A program made the position numbers and the translations under genes. This document shows positions 1-11,849 of a stretch of DNA of 64,000 nucleotides, one piece after another. Source of the DNA: Macrostomum hystrix (lineage: Eukaryota > Platyhelminthes > Macrostomidae); NCBI GenBank assembly GCA_950097015.1, contig CATNEN010000030.1:3953001-4017000 (forward strand), in the 5' to 3' direction. Each line of letters begins with the position of its first letter. The first letter of the stretch is position 1. The notes under the pieces are model-generated. The model saw only the letters and a program-made list of their open reading frames with translations. It ran no database searches and was not told the origin of the DNA.

Positions 1-881
1 AGGGGCATTCAAAAAGTTTTAGCAACGGACCTAATAACTCCAAAAGTATATATCACAAAGAGTTAAAAAATTTTTTTAGAAATCGCAGACATATATTGGT
101 TTTAAGCATAGAGTATGACTTTTTTTCCCCTCGAATGTGTTATACTTTCGCGTGGCCAACGCAAGTTAGTGTTTTACACTCTGCCAAAAATGGAGCCAGT
201 GCAACCCGACCATGCGCTCTCGACTCGGAGAAAGCGTGGTCAAAATCCATGCAGACCTGGTCCCGGCAGTCGGGGACCAAGCCCCTTCCTATCGCACGGT
301 CGCCAGGTGGATAGAGTCCATCAACGCCGGACGGGCCTCCTTGAACGACGACCCCCGGTCTGGACGACCCAGCACAGCTGTGACCGAAGCCAACATCGCA
401 GCTGTCAGGGCTATGGTGGACGAGCATCCAAAAATTACCGTCGCTGTGATTAGCGAGACTGTCGGTATTTCCGATGGCAGTGCGCACACCATCCTGCTCA
501 GCCACCTGGGCCTCCGCAAGGTCCCCGCCCGCTGGGTGCCCCACCTCCTGACAGAAGAGCAGAAGAGGGAGAGGGTGCGGTGCAGCCAGGAGTTCCTGGG
601 CAACTTCGGTCCAGGAGGCAGCCAGAGGCTTTCCGACGTCGTTACAGGTGATGAGAAATGTTTTTTTAATTTTCAAGTGCCCCAGAAGATGCAGAACAAG
701 GCCTGGGTGGGCTCTGGAGACGCGAGGCCGACTGTCCTGCGGTCCAGCTTTCGGTCCCAGAAGGAGATGTTAGTCATCTTCGAGGGGAGACTACATTGAA
801 GGATTGTGACATGTTCAGTTGTTTTTTGCAGTTACTGTTTTTTGATAGTTGACCATTTGCCAAAACTTTTTGAATGCCCCT
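1..881 (+). mobile_element. Mariner (IS630/Tc1/mariner) element, internally deleted
   Basis: Terminal inverted repeats are visible at 1-25 and 857-881 and match at 24 of 25 positions (core GGGGCATTCAAAAAGTTTT). Between them is one truncated transposase reading frame. The element is about 0.88 kb, while complete mariners are about 1.3 kb, so roughly 400 bp of the catalytic region is missing. The left flank is cut by the window edge, so the TA target duplication cannot be confirmed. The right flank reads TC, not TA. Confidence 0.9.
212..799 (+). pseudogene. Mariner transposase remnant (HTH plus first catalytic Asp only)
   Basis: The frame reads a paired helix-turn-helix DNA-binding region (SYRTVARWIES, then GRPSTA and a second HTH), the linker HLGLRKVPARWVPHLL with the mariner WVPHxL signature, and VVTGDE with the first aspartate of the DDD triad. 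It then runs into a stop shortly after the FRSQKEMLVIF segment, so the second and third catalytic aspartates are absent. The normal N-terminus is also not continuous: upstream similarity lies in another frame, which suggests a frameshift. About 195 residues remain of the usual 345 or so. The product could not transpose; the element could move only with enzyme supplied in trans. Confidence 0.88.
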
Positions 882-952
882 CGCACAGCAGCTCGATTCC
901 ATGCCGAATGATGAATGATGAATTTGTGTCATTCTGAAGGCTCTTTGGTGAT

Positions 953-1210
953 GGGCCTTTCGTCATGGGATATTAGTCATGGGTGATTTGTCCTTGGTCA
1001 TGAATCATTGGTCATGGGTCATTGGTCATGGGTCATTGGTCATGGGTCATTGGTAATGAAGTACTGTTAATGGGACATTGGTAATGGGTGATTGCTGGTG
1101 GGCAGTGGTAGTTGGGCATGGTTCATGTGTCATTAACGTGGGCCATTGGTCATGGGTCATTGGTCATCATTGATTTTTCATTGGTCATGAGTCATTGCTT
1201 ATGGGTCATT
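953..1210. repeat. Degenerate 14-bp minisatellite (GGTCATGGGTCATT)
   Basis: Best copies run at about 1000-1060. Flanking copies are diverged but keep the TTGGTCATGGG core. Confidence 0.8.
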
Positions 1211-1654
1211 TGTGATCAAGCCGATAAGTGATATCTCCAAGGATGTTTTGGGTAGCTCTTTGGGTCCTTGTTTATGAAAAAAGTGTTCCTGAAACAATTC
1301 TGCTGTCGCAATAGGAAAATGAAATTACTCATAGAATCTGACAAGGTGCATCTTTCATTGATTAGCCAAGCCAAGTCTTTCCCTTTCCGTCGTGAATAGC
1401 ACAGTTGTTTCCCATTAAAAAACTGCATAAAGACGCTGTTAAGCTAAGAAAATTGCATACAAAACAGATAAGCACAATGAGAGCTATAGAAAGTACTAAG
1501 GTTGGAAAACTTATACTGCACCGAATCGGTACTAGCAAGTATCATATTTCTAAAGCAGAGTTCACTTTTCGCTCTTGCTTGGCATCACGTGCTTCCTGCT
1601 TGCGTTGATACGACGTAAAACCCATCGGTATTCCTCAGCCCCTGGTTGTAAGAT

Positions 1655-1822
1655 TAAAATAGAATAGACTAGAATAGAATAGACTAGAATATAATAGACT
1701 AGAATAGAATAGAATAGAATAGAATATAATACATTAGAATAGAATGGAATAGAATAGAATAGAGTAGAATAGAATAGATAGAATATAATAGAATAAAATA
1801 GAATAAAATAGAATAGAATAGA
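1655..1822. repeat. Pentanucleotide microsatellite (TAGAA)n
   Basis: Tandem AATAG units with occasional C, T or G substitutions. Confidence 0.9.
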
Positions 1823-2780
1823 ACAGATGAAATGACATGTATTGTGGGCAGAATAGAAAGGATTAGAGATGGAAAACAGATCCTAGAGATGAATTAGGTT
1901 TTGGATGTATGTAACTTTAGCAGCAGCAAAACATGGCAATTTTAAAATGAAATAAAATACTATATGAAATAAAATAATAAAATAAGAAAATATTTATACT
2001 CTTGGGTGAGAATATGTGCACCCTGACACTCGCAGAATCGCTTTGATCTCTGCCAGTATCGACCAGAAAAGCCAAATGTCGAAAATAAAAGGCCTGTGCA
2101 TTTGCAGGACTTTCTTCAGCAGCAATGCATACACTCGCTCTCTCCCTCTCTCTCATGGGAGAAACAGGCCGCAGGATTGGTTCTAAATCCCAAAGCTCCC
2201 TGCAGGTCTCCCATCGCCCAGGATTTGTTGCTTAGGGTCTCTTCCCTTTCGCTCATCAGGCCGAGAGGAAACGAGGAAGAGGGGCTGTGCCGGTGAAGTT
2301 TGAGAATGAAATGAGTAGGGATGGCTAGGCAAAAGTAAGTGCAACGGTCCAGCGATTGTGGCGCACAAGCTAGGGGGGGATAAGAAACCCAACCAAGCAG
2401 TGTAATAAATTATGAACAAGGCTGAGCTGAGCAGGGAAGCGGAATTGATTAGTTCAAATTCTTCTCTAGCCATGAGGCTGGAGTTTCTGCAAAAACTGCT
2501 GCGGGTGGGAGCGAGTTTTTTTACCCGCGAATAAGAGAAGAAATAGGAAGGGGAATACGATGTGTGGCCTAAGTTAAGCGCCCTCCCCAACTAGCACAGC
2601 CTGTACCCTTCTGAGTCCGTTCGCAGCGCGGCCTCTCGATTTTTGTCTGGATGAGAAGAGAGAAGCGAGACCGGGCCTGGACCAGTGCTGAGTCGATTTT
2701 TCTCTGAGGTCAAAGCGACTTTTTCTACTGGCAGGCAGGCAGCCGCACTTTCTCTGGCTTGGCCGGGCTACAGCTTTGCA

Positions 2781-4151
2781 TGAATGAATGAATGAATGAA
2801 TGAATGATTGAATGATTGAATGAATGAATGAATGAATGAATGAATGAATGATTGAATGAATGAATGAATGAATGAATGAATGAATGAATGATTGAATGAA
2901 TGAATGAATGAATGAATGAATGAATGATTGAATGAATGAATGAATGAATGAATGAATGAATGATTGAATGAATGAATGAATGAATGAATGAATGAATGAA
3001 TGATTGAATGAATGAATGAATGAATGAATGATTGAATGAATGAATGAATGAATGAATGAACGAATGAATGTATGAATGAATGAATGGAATAAATGAATGT
3101 ATGAATGAATGAATGATGAATGAATGATTGAATGAATGATTGAATGAATGATTGAATGAATGAATGATTGAATGAATGAATGAATGAATGAATGAATGAT
3201 TGAATGAATGAATGAATGAATGAATGAATGAATGAATGAATGAATGAATGAATGAATGAATGAACGAATGAATGAATGATGAATGAATGAAGGAATGAAT
3301 GAACGAATGAATGAATGAATGATGAATGAATGAATGAATGAATGATGAATGAATGAATGATGAATGAATGAATGAATGAATGAATGATGAATGAATGAAT
3401 GAATGAAGGAATGAATGAATGAATGAATGAATGATGAATGATGAATGAATGAATGAATGAATGAATGAATGAATGAATGAATGAATGAATGATTGAATGA
3501 ATGAATGAATGAATGAATGAATGAATGATTGAATGAATGAATGAATGAATGAATGAATGAATGATTGAATGAATGAATGAATGAATGAATGAATGAATGA
3601 ATGATTGAATGAATGAATGAATGAATGAATGATTGAATGAATGAATGAATGAATGAATGAACGAATGAATGTATGAATGAATGAATGGAATAAATGAATG
3701 TATGAATGAATGAATGATGAATGAATGATTGAATGAATGATTGAATGAATGATTGAATGAATGAATGATTGAATGAATGAATGAATGAATGAATGAATGA
3801 TTGAATGAATGAATGAATGAATGAATGAATGAATGAATGAATGAATGAATGAATGAATGAATGAACGAATGAATGATGAATGAATGAATGAATGAATGAA
3901 TGAATGAATGAATGAATGAATGATGAATGATGAATGAATGAATGAATGAATGAATGAATGAATGAATGAATGAATGATTGAATGAATGAATGAATGAATG
4001 AATGAATGAATGAATGATGAATGAATGAATGATGAATGAATGAATGAATGAATGAATGATGAATGAATGATGAATGAATGATGAATGAATGAATGAATGA
4101 ATGAATGAATGAATGATGAATGAATGAAGGAATGAATGAATGAATGAATGA
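2781..4151. repeat. Large (TGAA)n tetranucleotide array with higher-order structure
   Basis: About 1.37 kb of TGAA units interrupted by TGAT and TGATTGAA variants. A distinctive variant block (CGAATGAATGTATGAATG, later a GGAATAAATG variant) occurs at 3061 and again at 3662. This 601-bp offset shows that one stretch was duplicated as a block. Minus-strand reading frames of nearly 500 codons rich in His-Ser-Phe-Ile are translations of the repeat. Confidence 0.97.
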
Positions 4152-5838
4152 ACAAACAGATACAATAACAAGCAGGTGGTACGGCAGAGGCTTCTGTTTT
4201 CCCGGGAAGGTTGTTCGTCATTAATTACTTGGCTGGAACCCAATCCGCCCATTCCGTGTCCCTGGCCTGTCTATAATTGCATCGGGGAAAATCGATTTGG
4301 GATCGGTTTGCTGGTCTGGGCCCCTCGGGGTTGGAGGAGGCAAAGGAGGTACGGAGATGGGGAATCGGTGTGCCAGAACCTGACACTGTATTGAATCCCA
4401 AAGGACTGAGAGCTGGCCTTGTTGATTAATGGACTTATTTCTATTGGACTGTGTAGTCACTTAGTACTTTTGTTTTGTTCAATAGAGATTAATCTCAATA
4501 GACGTGTCCACAGTCGATTAAAAACGGAAGCCTAATGCAAATGATAATTAAGGTCAAATTTCTGTTTGATAGGAATTTTCCGATGTGAGTAATCGAACTA
4601 CTCAAAGGTCAATCTTGTGCGCCCTACTCACTCACCTGACCGAACAGAACAGCAGAAACTAGTCAAGATCTGTGGCCCCTCTGTCTCGCTCTCACTCTCT
4701 CTGAAAACCCTCACCGCCACCTCAATGGCTCACTGAACTGCGTGTAAAGGCGACACTTTTGGCGGTGGTGGTGGCGGAGGCGGCAGCGGCGGCGGCGGCG
4801 GCGGCGGCGGCTCGGCTGGCTTAAAGAACAAGGCTGACAGCAGGACAGCAGCTCTGAGCAACTAAATACTTTTTGAGCCGCCCAGATGCAGCTGGACTCT
4901 CTACCTCTTGCTCTGTCACACTCTTCACTCAGCCAGTAGAAAATCGAGAACTCTCTTTTGTGCACTTCTTTCTCCCTCTAATCTCCTTTTCTCATCCTCT
5001 TTCCTTCTTCCCCTGTCCAACCCCCTCCGACTCACGCCAAGCAAGTGCCCCCCCGCTGCGGCAGTTGCTCACGGCACGCACCATTGGGGTCTGGAGTGTG
5101 TGCAGACGATCGGCTCTTGGGGTTTAGAACTTTCGACGCAGGAGTCCGGGCAGGGGAGATAGAGGGATAAGGAGGACGGGGATGTAGGGGGGATGAGGCG
5201 CGAAGGAAGGACTTGAGCGTCGGGATCGGAAACTGCAGAACAGAGGACGCTTCAGCAACTACGCCCAGTCCAGTCCCCATCGCCAAGCCCGCTTAACATT
5301 CCCCCCCAGGCTGAGTCTGAGCTGTGAGGATGCAGCAATCCACTACAGTTTAGCGTGGGGCTGGAGACCGCCTAGTGATGGCGAGACACAGAGGGGTGGC
5401 AGGCCTAGCAAAGCTTGCAAGGTAAAGGAAACGCTCACAAGGAGGTTGAGAGAGAAGCAAACTAAAACTCAGGCGCATTTGTTCTCATGAAGTGCAAGGC
5501 CGAAGAGCTGCCTGGATCTCCATTCCATCCCTAAATGCCCTTCGCCTCTAGCAAAGAGGAGAGGTGAATTGACAGGAGAGGCACTCAAGGACTCGCTCAA
5601 ATTCACCCGTGCCGGCCATCTCCTTTTCTGTATATCCCATGACATCTCGTCTCCCTCCCTGTCTCTCTCTCGCTAGATATTTTGCATATCCATTTTCTCA
5701 TGCAAGCTGTAAAATGTGATGTACTGCGCGGAATGAAGTATTGAGGACAGATTGACCAGCAGAACCAGACACCTGTGCTAATGTTGTGTTCAGATTAGGA
5801 AAGCTCGACAACCATATGCGCATTCAGCTCGTGACACC
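4152..5838. other. Upstream region of the 5839 gene, GC-rich in part
   Basis: This holds a GGC microsatellite (4764-4812), a C/T-rich stretch (about 4965-5035) and a G+C-elevated block from about 4700 to 5500. That composition fits a promoter or 5' UTR for the plus-strand gene starting at 5839. I see no TATA element I would defend and no coding exon. Confidence 0.4.
4764..4812. repeat. GGC trinucleotide microsatellite
   Basis: Runs of GGC/GGT with interruptions, near-perfect at 4787-4809. Confidence 0.85.
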
Positions 5839-8800
5839 ATGGATAATAATGTCCAGGTACGGCTGGGGATCCACGTGTCATAACTAATAATGCAGCAGAC
5901 TCTCATTTATCTCATGTTCAGACTTCATAAGCTGTGTTGTTGCATGAGACCGTAATTTGTTATCATTAGCTGTGATTTTGGGACCACGAACTGTGATTTT
6001 GAGTCCATGAAATGTGATTTTGAGACCATGAACTGTGGTTTTGAGACCGTGGGCCATGAACTTTTTGAAGCATAATGGAAAGTGAACTCAGTTCTAGATT
6101 TGTCAGCGCATGTATAAGGTAATGCTTTTATGAGAAATATACTGCAGCGAGTGCCTCGCCTTAGATCGATAAAGAGATTTTCGCTTTGTCACTTATCCCC
6201 TTTAATCTAGCGTGATTGATCCATTTTGAATGGAACTGGAGTGCGAGATAGAGGTTTCATTTACCTGGACAGACAGTATTTTAGTAGGAAGAAGACTTAC
6301 CCACTACAGTCGTGCCTGTGTCTGCCTTTGATCGGAATGGGTTTGTGCCTCTTTGTATCAAAAGAAATTTAAGGGCAATAGAATAGAATTTTCTGTTTCG
6401 GTTCTTCTCTTTTTATTTATCTCAGTTTTGTCTCCTCTTTGCAATCTGCGCTGAAAGCACGCGGCGCATGCAACAGCAGCCAAGCTTGGGGTCGCCAACT
6501 TAAATTTATAGGCGCCCCACCCCCGCGCGCGCCAGTGCAAACACGGGACCCAATGACAAAGCGGCAGATCCTATTCGAATACTTTGCTTCAAGTTCACTT
6601 CTAAGCCTGTCATGTTTCTTCTGGCCAAAACAGCTCTCAATTTTCATTCTTGGTCATAAGCGGCCCTAGCGTAGCAGTGCCGGGCCGTTTAGTATAGTAG
6701 ACTAGCAAAGATTGCCCCCACTGGAGAAGATAAAATAGAGGTCTATCGAAAGGCGACCAACATTCCTTCACCCAACTCTTGTCCAAATCCCCTTGTCGCA
6801 GCGTTGGAGGAAATATATATTTGCGCCTGTTAAATTTTTTAGGCCACTGGATACGATTTGAAGTGGCTTGGGTTTCCGATCGATGCCCCGGTGTGTGGGC
6901 GTCTCACCGAGGTGTGTCCTATTTCCTCATTCTGTTTTTAACATAATGTGGCTGCTGTTGTTCATATGCATTGTCAGAGGGAATAAAAGCGAGGAACCCT
7001 TGCCGTTTCTTGCGTTTGCGGCTTGAGGTGCAGACCCCAATAAATAATTCCCTTATGTTTTTAGAGCTATGTTAAATTTTTTCTTTTCAACTTCGCATGA
7101 TTTATGGAACTCGTATTACCTCGATTGAAAAAATTGAGGAGTTGAAAAACAGCGATCGAATCAGGTTAAAAAAACATTTTCTTGCCTCTATTTGTTTTGT
7201 GCAATTTTGGCTTTCTTTTATCCAAAAATATAAAGGGTGTTTTTCTTAAAAGCGTACAACACACAATTAATAGTTTTACTTGAATCTTGCCAAGTTTTCC
7301 GAATTTCTTAACTTACACAACAATCATTCATGAAACTTGAAATTGCGATTGCTTTCCAGACCGTGAAGCTGCAAGCCTGTATTCAACACACTTTAGTAAA
7401 TATGTTTATTTATATGTTAGGAGCAAAATTTCTAAACAACACCTGAAGGTAGTAGTTAGAAATCAGCGGCTAGTACATACTGCAAACTATATTTTTTAAT
7501 TATAAAAATGCATTCGTCAAGCATTCGCTGCTTTGCTGCTTTACACCAAGCATATTCTGCTTTGAACTTTTTAATTACTTTAGTTCTTTTAAAGCGTTCA
7601 ACTGAAAGCAAATTTAAAAGAATGAACTGTCCTGTCACCCTCCTAACCATAAAAAGATTACTCAGCATCAAGCAAGTATACTCGGTCGAACGCTTGCTTA
7701 GAATAGAAGCTCTAAAATGTCCTCCCGTTTTACACATAGCTTAAGTGCACTGTCAACTGTCTATGGTCGGAACACCAGCTGGGCAAAGAATTCGTGAGAC
7801 ATTAGGCTCCCCCGCACGATTTCTGCTAGGCAGCGGTCTGAAAGTCTGAAATAGCCTTAACTAAATAGAAAGCGCTACAAGACATGTTGAAACAAACCAG
7901 TCAACTGCGGAATTGTCGCATCGGTGCAACACACCACACTAAGCTCAGTAGTGGCGTCCCCTTACCAGTCAGCCACGTCTCTAACACCAGTCGTGGACTT
8001 TCAGCAGCTGCTAATGCAGCTACCAAGGCTGCTTCTATCACAGCCGCTCCAACAGCTGCGCCTGCCAGGCCAGGTGATGTAAAACATGAGAATCAGTTTA
8101 AACCGGCAAAGCTGCAGCAACTCCAGGCTAACAACTCCAGGCCAGGAAACAATGCTGGTGAGGCTTGGGCGTTGAGACATCTGTCACCCTCCATGCCCTG
8201 TTCCTCGTTGCTCTGCCACCCTCTGTGCCCTGTTCCTTACTGCTCTGCCACCCTCTGTGCCCTGTTCCTTGCTGCTCTGCCACCCTCTGTGCCCTGTTCC
8301 TTGCTGCTCTGCTACCCTCCATGCCCTGTTCCTCGCTGCTCTGTCCCACTCTGTGACATCTTCTTTGCTTCTCTGTCACTATTCCTGCCTGCTTATCGAC
8401 CTTGCAAACATGTAAAGCCACAATAGAATAAAGTAAATTATAACAAAATTTACATGAGACAGACATTTTTATTAACTCGGCATTAGAAGACCTTTATTTT
8501 TCCTGCAAGCGAAAAAATGCAAATTAAATAATCTGCATTTAAATTTATGCTAAATTGAAATTGCCAAACTGCGAAAACAAATAATTCCATCAAGCTCAAT
8601 CAGATGCTCGAGTCACATTGAATTTATTCAAGTCAGAATGGATTAAAATTTCACCAGGGATCTGAATATTTTCCCGAATAGAAAGCCCGAATTAGTGAGC
8701 CGCTGTCAAAGTGTCGATTTGTATAGCCCAAGTGAAACATGTGAAATTAGTCCAGCCATTTTTCTGCCAGCATCTCCCGGGGCAAAAATATGTCGATTCA

Positions 8801-10693
8801 CTTGACTCGGAAAAGCACGCCCATACTATAAATCGACGTCCTTCAGATTCCAGTGACGATTCCGATCGTCGCAATTCTGTTCGATTCGGCCCCAGTCAGG
8901 AGCTGCTGATGCCACGCGAGCACTCCTCGGAGTTCGACATGATGAACATCTGCTATGACATCAACAACAGCGGCCAGGGAGTGGACATGCAGAACCTGCC
9001 ATCGCTCAATGAACAGATCGAGAGGCAGCAGACTTGGATGACTATCTACTTTCGCTACCGGGTCAATTGGTACGAAGCCAAAGCTGTGCTGTCGAAGATG
9101 CCACGAGATGTCGCCTACAGAGTACGGAGTAATGTTCAACACTTTTGTGGCAGCCTAAATTTATAGTCATCTGAAATTGCACTTCAGAACAACAGAGTGG
9201 GGTTGGAAGCCAATAGAAATAAAATGGAGTCGGGTGGGGATTGGAAGCCTAAAGAAAAGAATGGGGTGGGGTGGGGATTGGTAGCCAATAGAAATAGAAT
9301 GGAGAGGGGTGGGGGATTTGGCAGCCAATTTAAAAAACAGAGTGGGTGGGGATGTGCAGCTACTAGAAATCATGTGAGTGGGGGTCGGGATCGTCAGCCA
9401 ATAGAAATCATGTGAGTGGGGTCGGGATCGGCAGCCAATAGAAATCATGTGAGTGGGGTCGGGATCGGCAGCCGATAGAAATCATGTGAGTGGGGTCGGG
9501 ATCGGCAGCCGATAGAAATCATGTGAGTGGGGTCGGGATCGGCAGCCGATAGAAATCATGTGAGTGGGGTCGGGATCGGCAGCCGATAGAAATCATGTGA
9601 GTGGGGTCGGCATCGGCAGCCAATAGAAATCATGTGAGTGGAGCGAGATTAGCAGCTAATTGAAATAATTTATAGCGGGGTGTAAAGTATCGAGAAAAGA
9701 AAGCTGTACTCAAAACCAATTGTAGAGTAGAGCAGGATTAGCGGGATTAACGGATTAACGGGACAGAGAGGCAAATGACTAATAGATTTGGGAATTAAGC
9801 GGGTTTATCAGCAAAATTATCAGAACACTTCTTCTTCTAATAAATTTGTCAATTTTCAGAGCAACTATTTGCCATTGTGGACCCGCTGCCTTAAAGTACA
9901 GCTGCACAGGAAGACAATCTTTCTTAATGCCGTACGCGCCTTCAGGAACCGGATGCAGTGCGCGATGTCCGGGGTTCGATTCATGCTAAACGCATTTTAC
10001 CGAGAGAATGATAAAAAGCATGGACAAAAGTGAGTAAACCAGCTTGGCTTGGTGCCACTTCGATTATGCAAGCACTGCTTCACAGCTTTGCTTTATTAGC
10101 GATCGCATTCACGTTTCAGCCCAAACGAGGCCAAGCCGCTGCCATACTTTCGCTGCCCCGACGACTTGCCAGGCTTAAGCAACATGGTGGTAGCCGAAGT
10201 GAGTCGGCAATTTTGCGCCATATTAATTTTGCTAATTAATACACTCGCTGAACCATTAATTACCTTTCTTTTAGCTGAACTCCACACCCCAACATGCACT
10301 ATTTAAATTTGCTGCTAACCCCAATCCACATTGTTTCTATTGGCTGCCAATCCCCATCCCACTCCACATTGTTTCTATTGGCTGCCAATCCCCATCCCAC
10401 TCCACATTGTTTCTATTGGCTGCCAATCGCCACCCTACTGCAAATGTTTCTATTGGCTGCCTATCCCCACCCTACTCCAAAATGTTTCTATTGGCTGCCC
10501 ATCCCCACCCTACTCCAAATTATTTCGATTGGCTGTCTACCCCTGCCAAGTTTAACACTATTTCTGAAATTCGCACATTTCATAACTCACTCCGCAGCTG
10601 AACGTGTTCGTATCGAACAGTACAAGCTACTTCGACAAGTTCTGGGATGAGAGTATGAAGGAGCACTTATCTCAGAGTTTGAAAAGCACTTGA
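5839..10693 (+). CDS. Five-exon gene of unknown function, model 237 aa
   Basis: Proposed coding exons: 5839-5856, 8771-9121, 9860-10029, 10120-10198, 10598-10693 (stop TGA). Exons 2-5 join with matching phases (0, 2, 0) at consensus sites, and the total is divisible by three. Exon 1 is less certain: an ATG in a CACCATGG context gives six codons, then GTACGG; it fits phase 0 into exon 2 across a 2.9-kb intron. If it is wrong, the start may be the in-frame Met beginning MPREHSSEF. The N-terminal third is Ser/Asp/Arg-rich with a basophilic-kinase-like RRNS. The rest is rich in aromatic and basic residues (FRYRVNWYEAK, YLPLWTRCLK, MVVAELNVFV, YFDKFWDESMKEH). I see no signal peptide, membrane span or repeat. 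I do not recognise the family. It ends 3.5 kb from, and convergent with, the CFAP337-like gene. Confidence 0.62.
5970..6058. repeat. Short 21-bp tandem repeat
   Basis: About four imperfect copies of AACTGTGATTTTGAGACC plus ATG. Confidence 0.7.
8185..8345. repeat. 32-bp minisatellite, about five copies
   Basis: The unit contains CTCTGTGCCCTGTTCCTTGC followed by TGCTCTGCCACC. Copies at 8221 and 8253 fix the 32-bp period. Confidence 0.88.
9190..9670 (+). repeat. 37-bp minisatellite in intron 2 of the 5839 gene
   Basis: The unit contains CAGCCAATAGAAATCATGTG followed by AGTGGGGTCGGGATCGG. Central copies are nearly identical and outer copies diverge. Its reverse complement forms the array at 10315-10545 in the same gene. 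Confidence 0.92.
10315..10545 (-). repeat. Inverted sister array of the 37-bp minisatellite, in intron 4
   Basis: Five to six units containing TTTCTATTGGCTGCCAATCC followed by CCATCCCACTCC. This is the reverse complement of the early units of the 9190-9670 array (CC-rich flank, TATTGGCT core). Confidence 0.9.
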
Positions 10694-11849
10694 ATTTAAG
10701 CAGGCAGCCCTGCTTAAAACGTTGAATCTTAAAGAGACGACAGATCTTTTGCTATGTAAAGAGAAACAAAAATAATTTTACTCGACCACCTTTTTTGTTA
10801 ATTAGACAACTCTAAATCCACTTGACTACACGATAGTAGGTAGAAGCAATGGCAATTTCACGCTGTGTATACAGACTCATAATGATATAGCAATTTTTAC
10901 TATATTTTAAGATCCAAAAATATACTCTACATTTCTTTCAACTGCTAAGCAATCATTTTTGCTTAAAGTACCGGGCAGAACCGGCAGGAAGGATTATTAA
11001 CTGCTCGAGTTTCTCGTTAAGTTGTTACATTTTTTCCACTAAGACATAAATTTCGCAATTGAATTTTGATTTTACCAACGTTTTTGTTCTTTCAAAGAAC
11101 ACCTCGCAATGGTGAGGGACCATTCTCTACTGGCTGTGAGGAACCATTCTCTACTGGCTGTGAGGAACCATTCTCTACTGGCTGTGAGGGATCATTCTCT
11201 ACTGGCTGTGAGGAACCATTCTCTACTGGCTGTGAGGGACCATTCTCTAATGGCTGTGAGGGATCATTCTCTACTGGCTGTGAGGAACCATTCTCTACTG
11301 GCTGTGAGGAACCATTCTCTACTGGCTGTGAGGGACCATTCTCCACGATATAGCCATTATCTACTGACATTGCCATCGATGCTAAGGTTTATAATTCTAT
11401 GGCATTACATGGTATTGGGCGCCCGTCACCCATTGACAGTTGAATATTAGTTGGAACAATAATGTATGCAGAGAAAGCAGAAATCCATAATTAGTTTTGT
11501 TCGCTCTCCAAGGCAAACGTTTACCCAGCACCTGACAGAAAGCATGTGCGTAGACAGCTGGAACAGAGTCAATAAAAAGCCAAAAAATAGAAATGTAGAA
11601 ATGTAGATAGAGACATTTTTGTCATTAATTCATAGCCAATGAAGAATAGAAAAGCAAGCTATCGTGTATGCTGTCCAAGAACTGATGTTTTCAACCTCCT
11701 TAAAAGCTTCGTTCATGGAAAAAAACAGATGGGCGTCAACTGTTCAAATCCGGTACTTTGGCCTGAGCTGCTCGCTGTCGAACAGCTCCGAGATGCCGAG
11801 CCTTCGCCATGGAGCCGTCAGCTGTGACGACGCAACAGCTCTGCCTGCT
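10694..11849. other. Intergenic region with a 24-bp minisatellite
   Basis: Apart from the array at 11109-11345 nothing convincing was found. Short plus-strand ORFs at 11640-11850 precede the lectin pseudogene but show no clear domain. Confidence 0.45.
11109..11345. repeat. 24-bp minisatellite, about ten copies
   Basis: The unit is AACCATTCTCTACTGGCTGT plus GAGG, with GGACC/GGATC variants. The period is a multiple of three, so all frames look open; I do not regard it as coding. Confidence 0.93.

Larger units (their letters stand above)
882..2780. other. Non-coding stretch with short repeats
   Basis: No exon with coding character was found. It holds a 14-bp tandem repeat (953-1210) and a TAGAA microsatellite (1655-1822). 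A low-complexity AT stretch and a moderately GC-rich segment (2100-2760) show no convincing exon. Short ORFs on both strands lack family motifs. Confidence 0.6.
5857..8770. other. Intron 1 of the 5839 gene (putative)
   Basis: 2.9 kb, AT-rich. It contains a short 21-bp repeat (5970-6058) and a 32-bp minisatellite (8185-8345). A 180-codon reading frame at 7884-8426 has an Ala/Thr-rich start but runs straight into the minisatellite and has no family motif, so I do not call it a gene. Confidence 0.4.

Noticed and set aside
2725-4252. Two ORFs of about 495 codons rich in FIHS on the minus strand
   Set aside because: Translations of the TGAA microsatellite.
7884-8426. 180-codon Ala/Thr-rich ORF as a gene
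   Set aside because: No motif, no splice support, and its 3' half is a 32-bp minisatellite.
9975-9992. B-box-like GGGGTTCGATTC as part of a tRNA
   Set aside because: It lies inside a phase-consistent coding exon of the 5839 gene and has no partner A box or stems.
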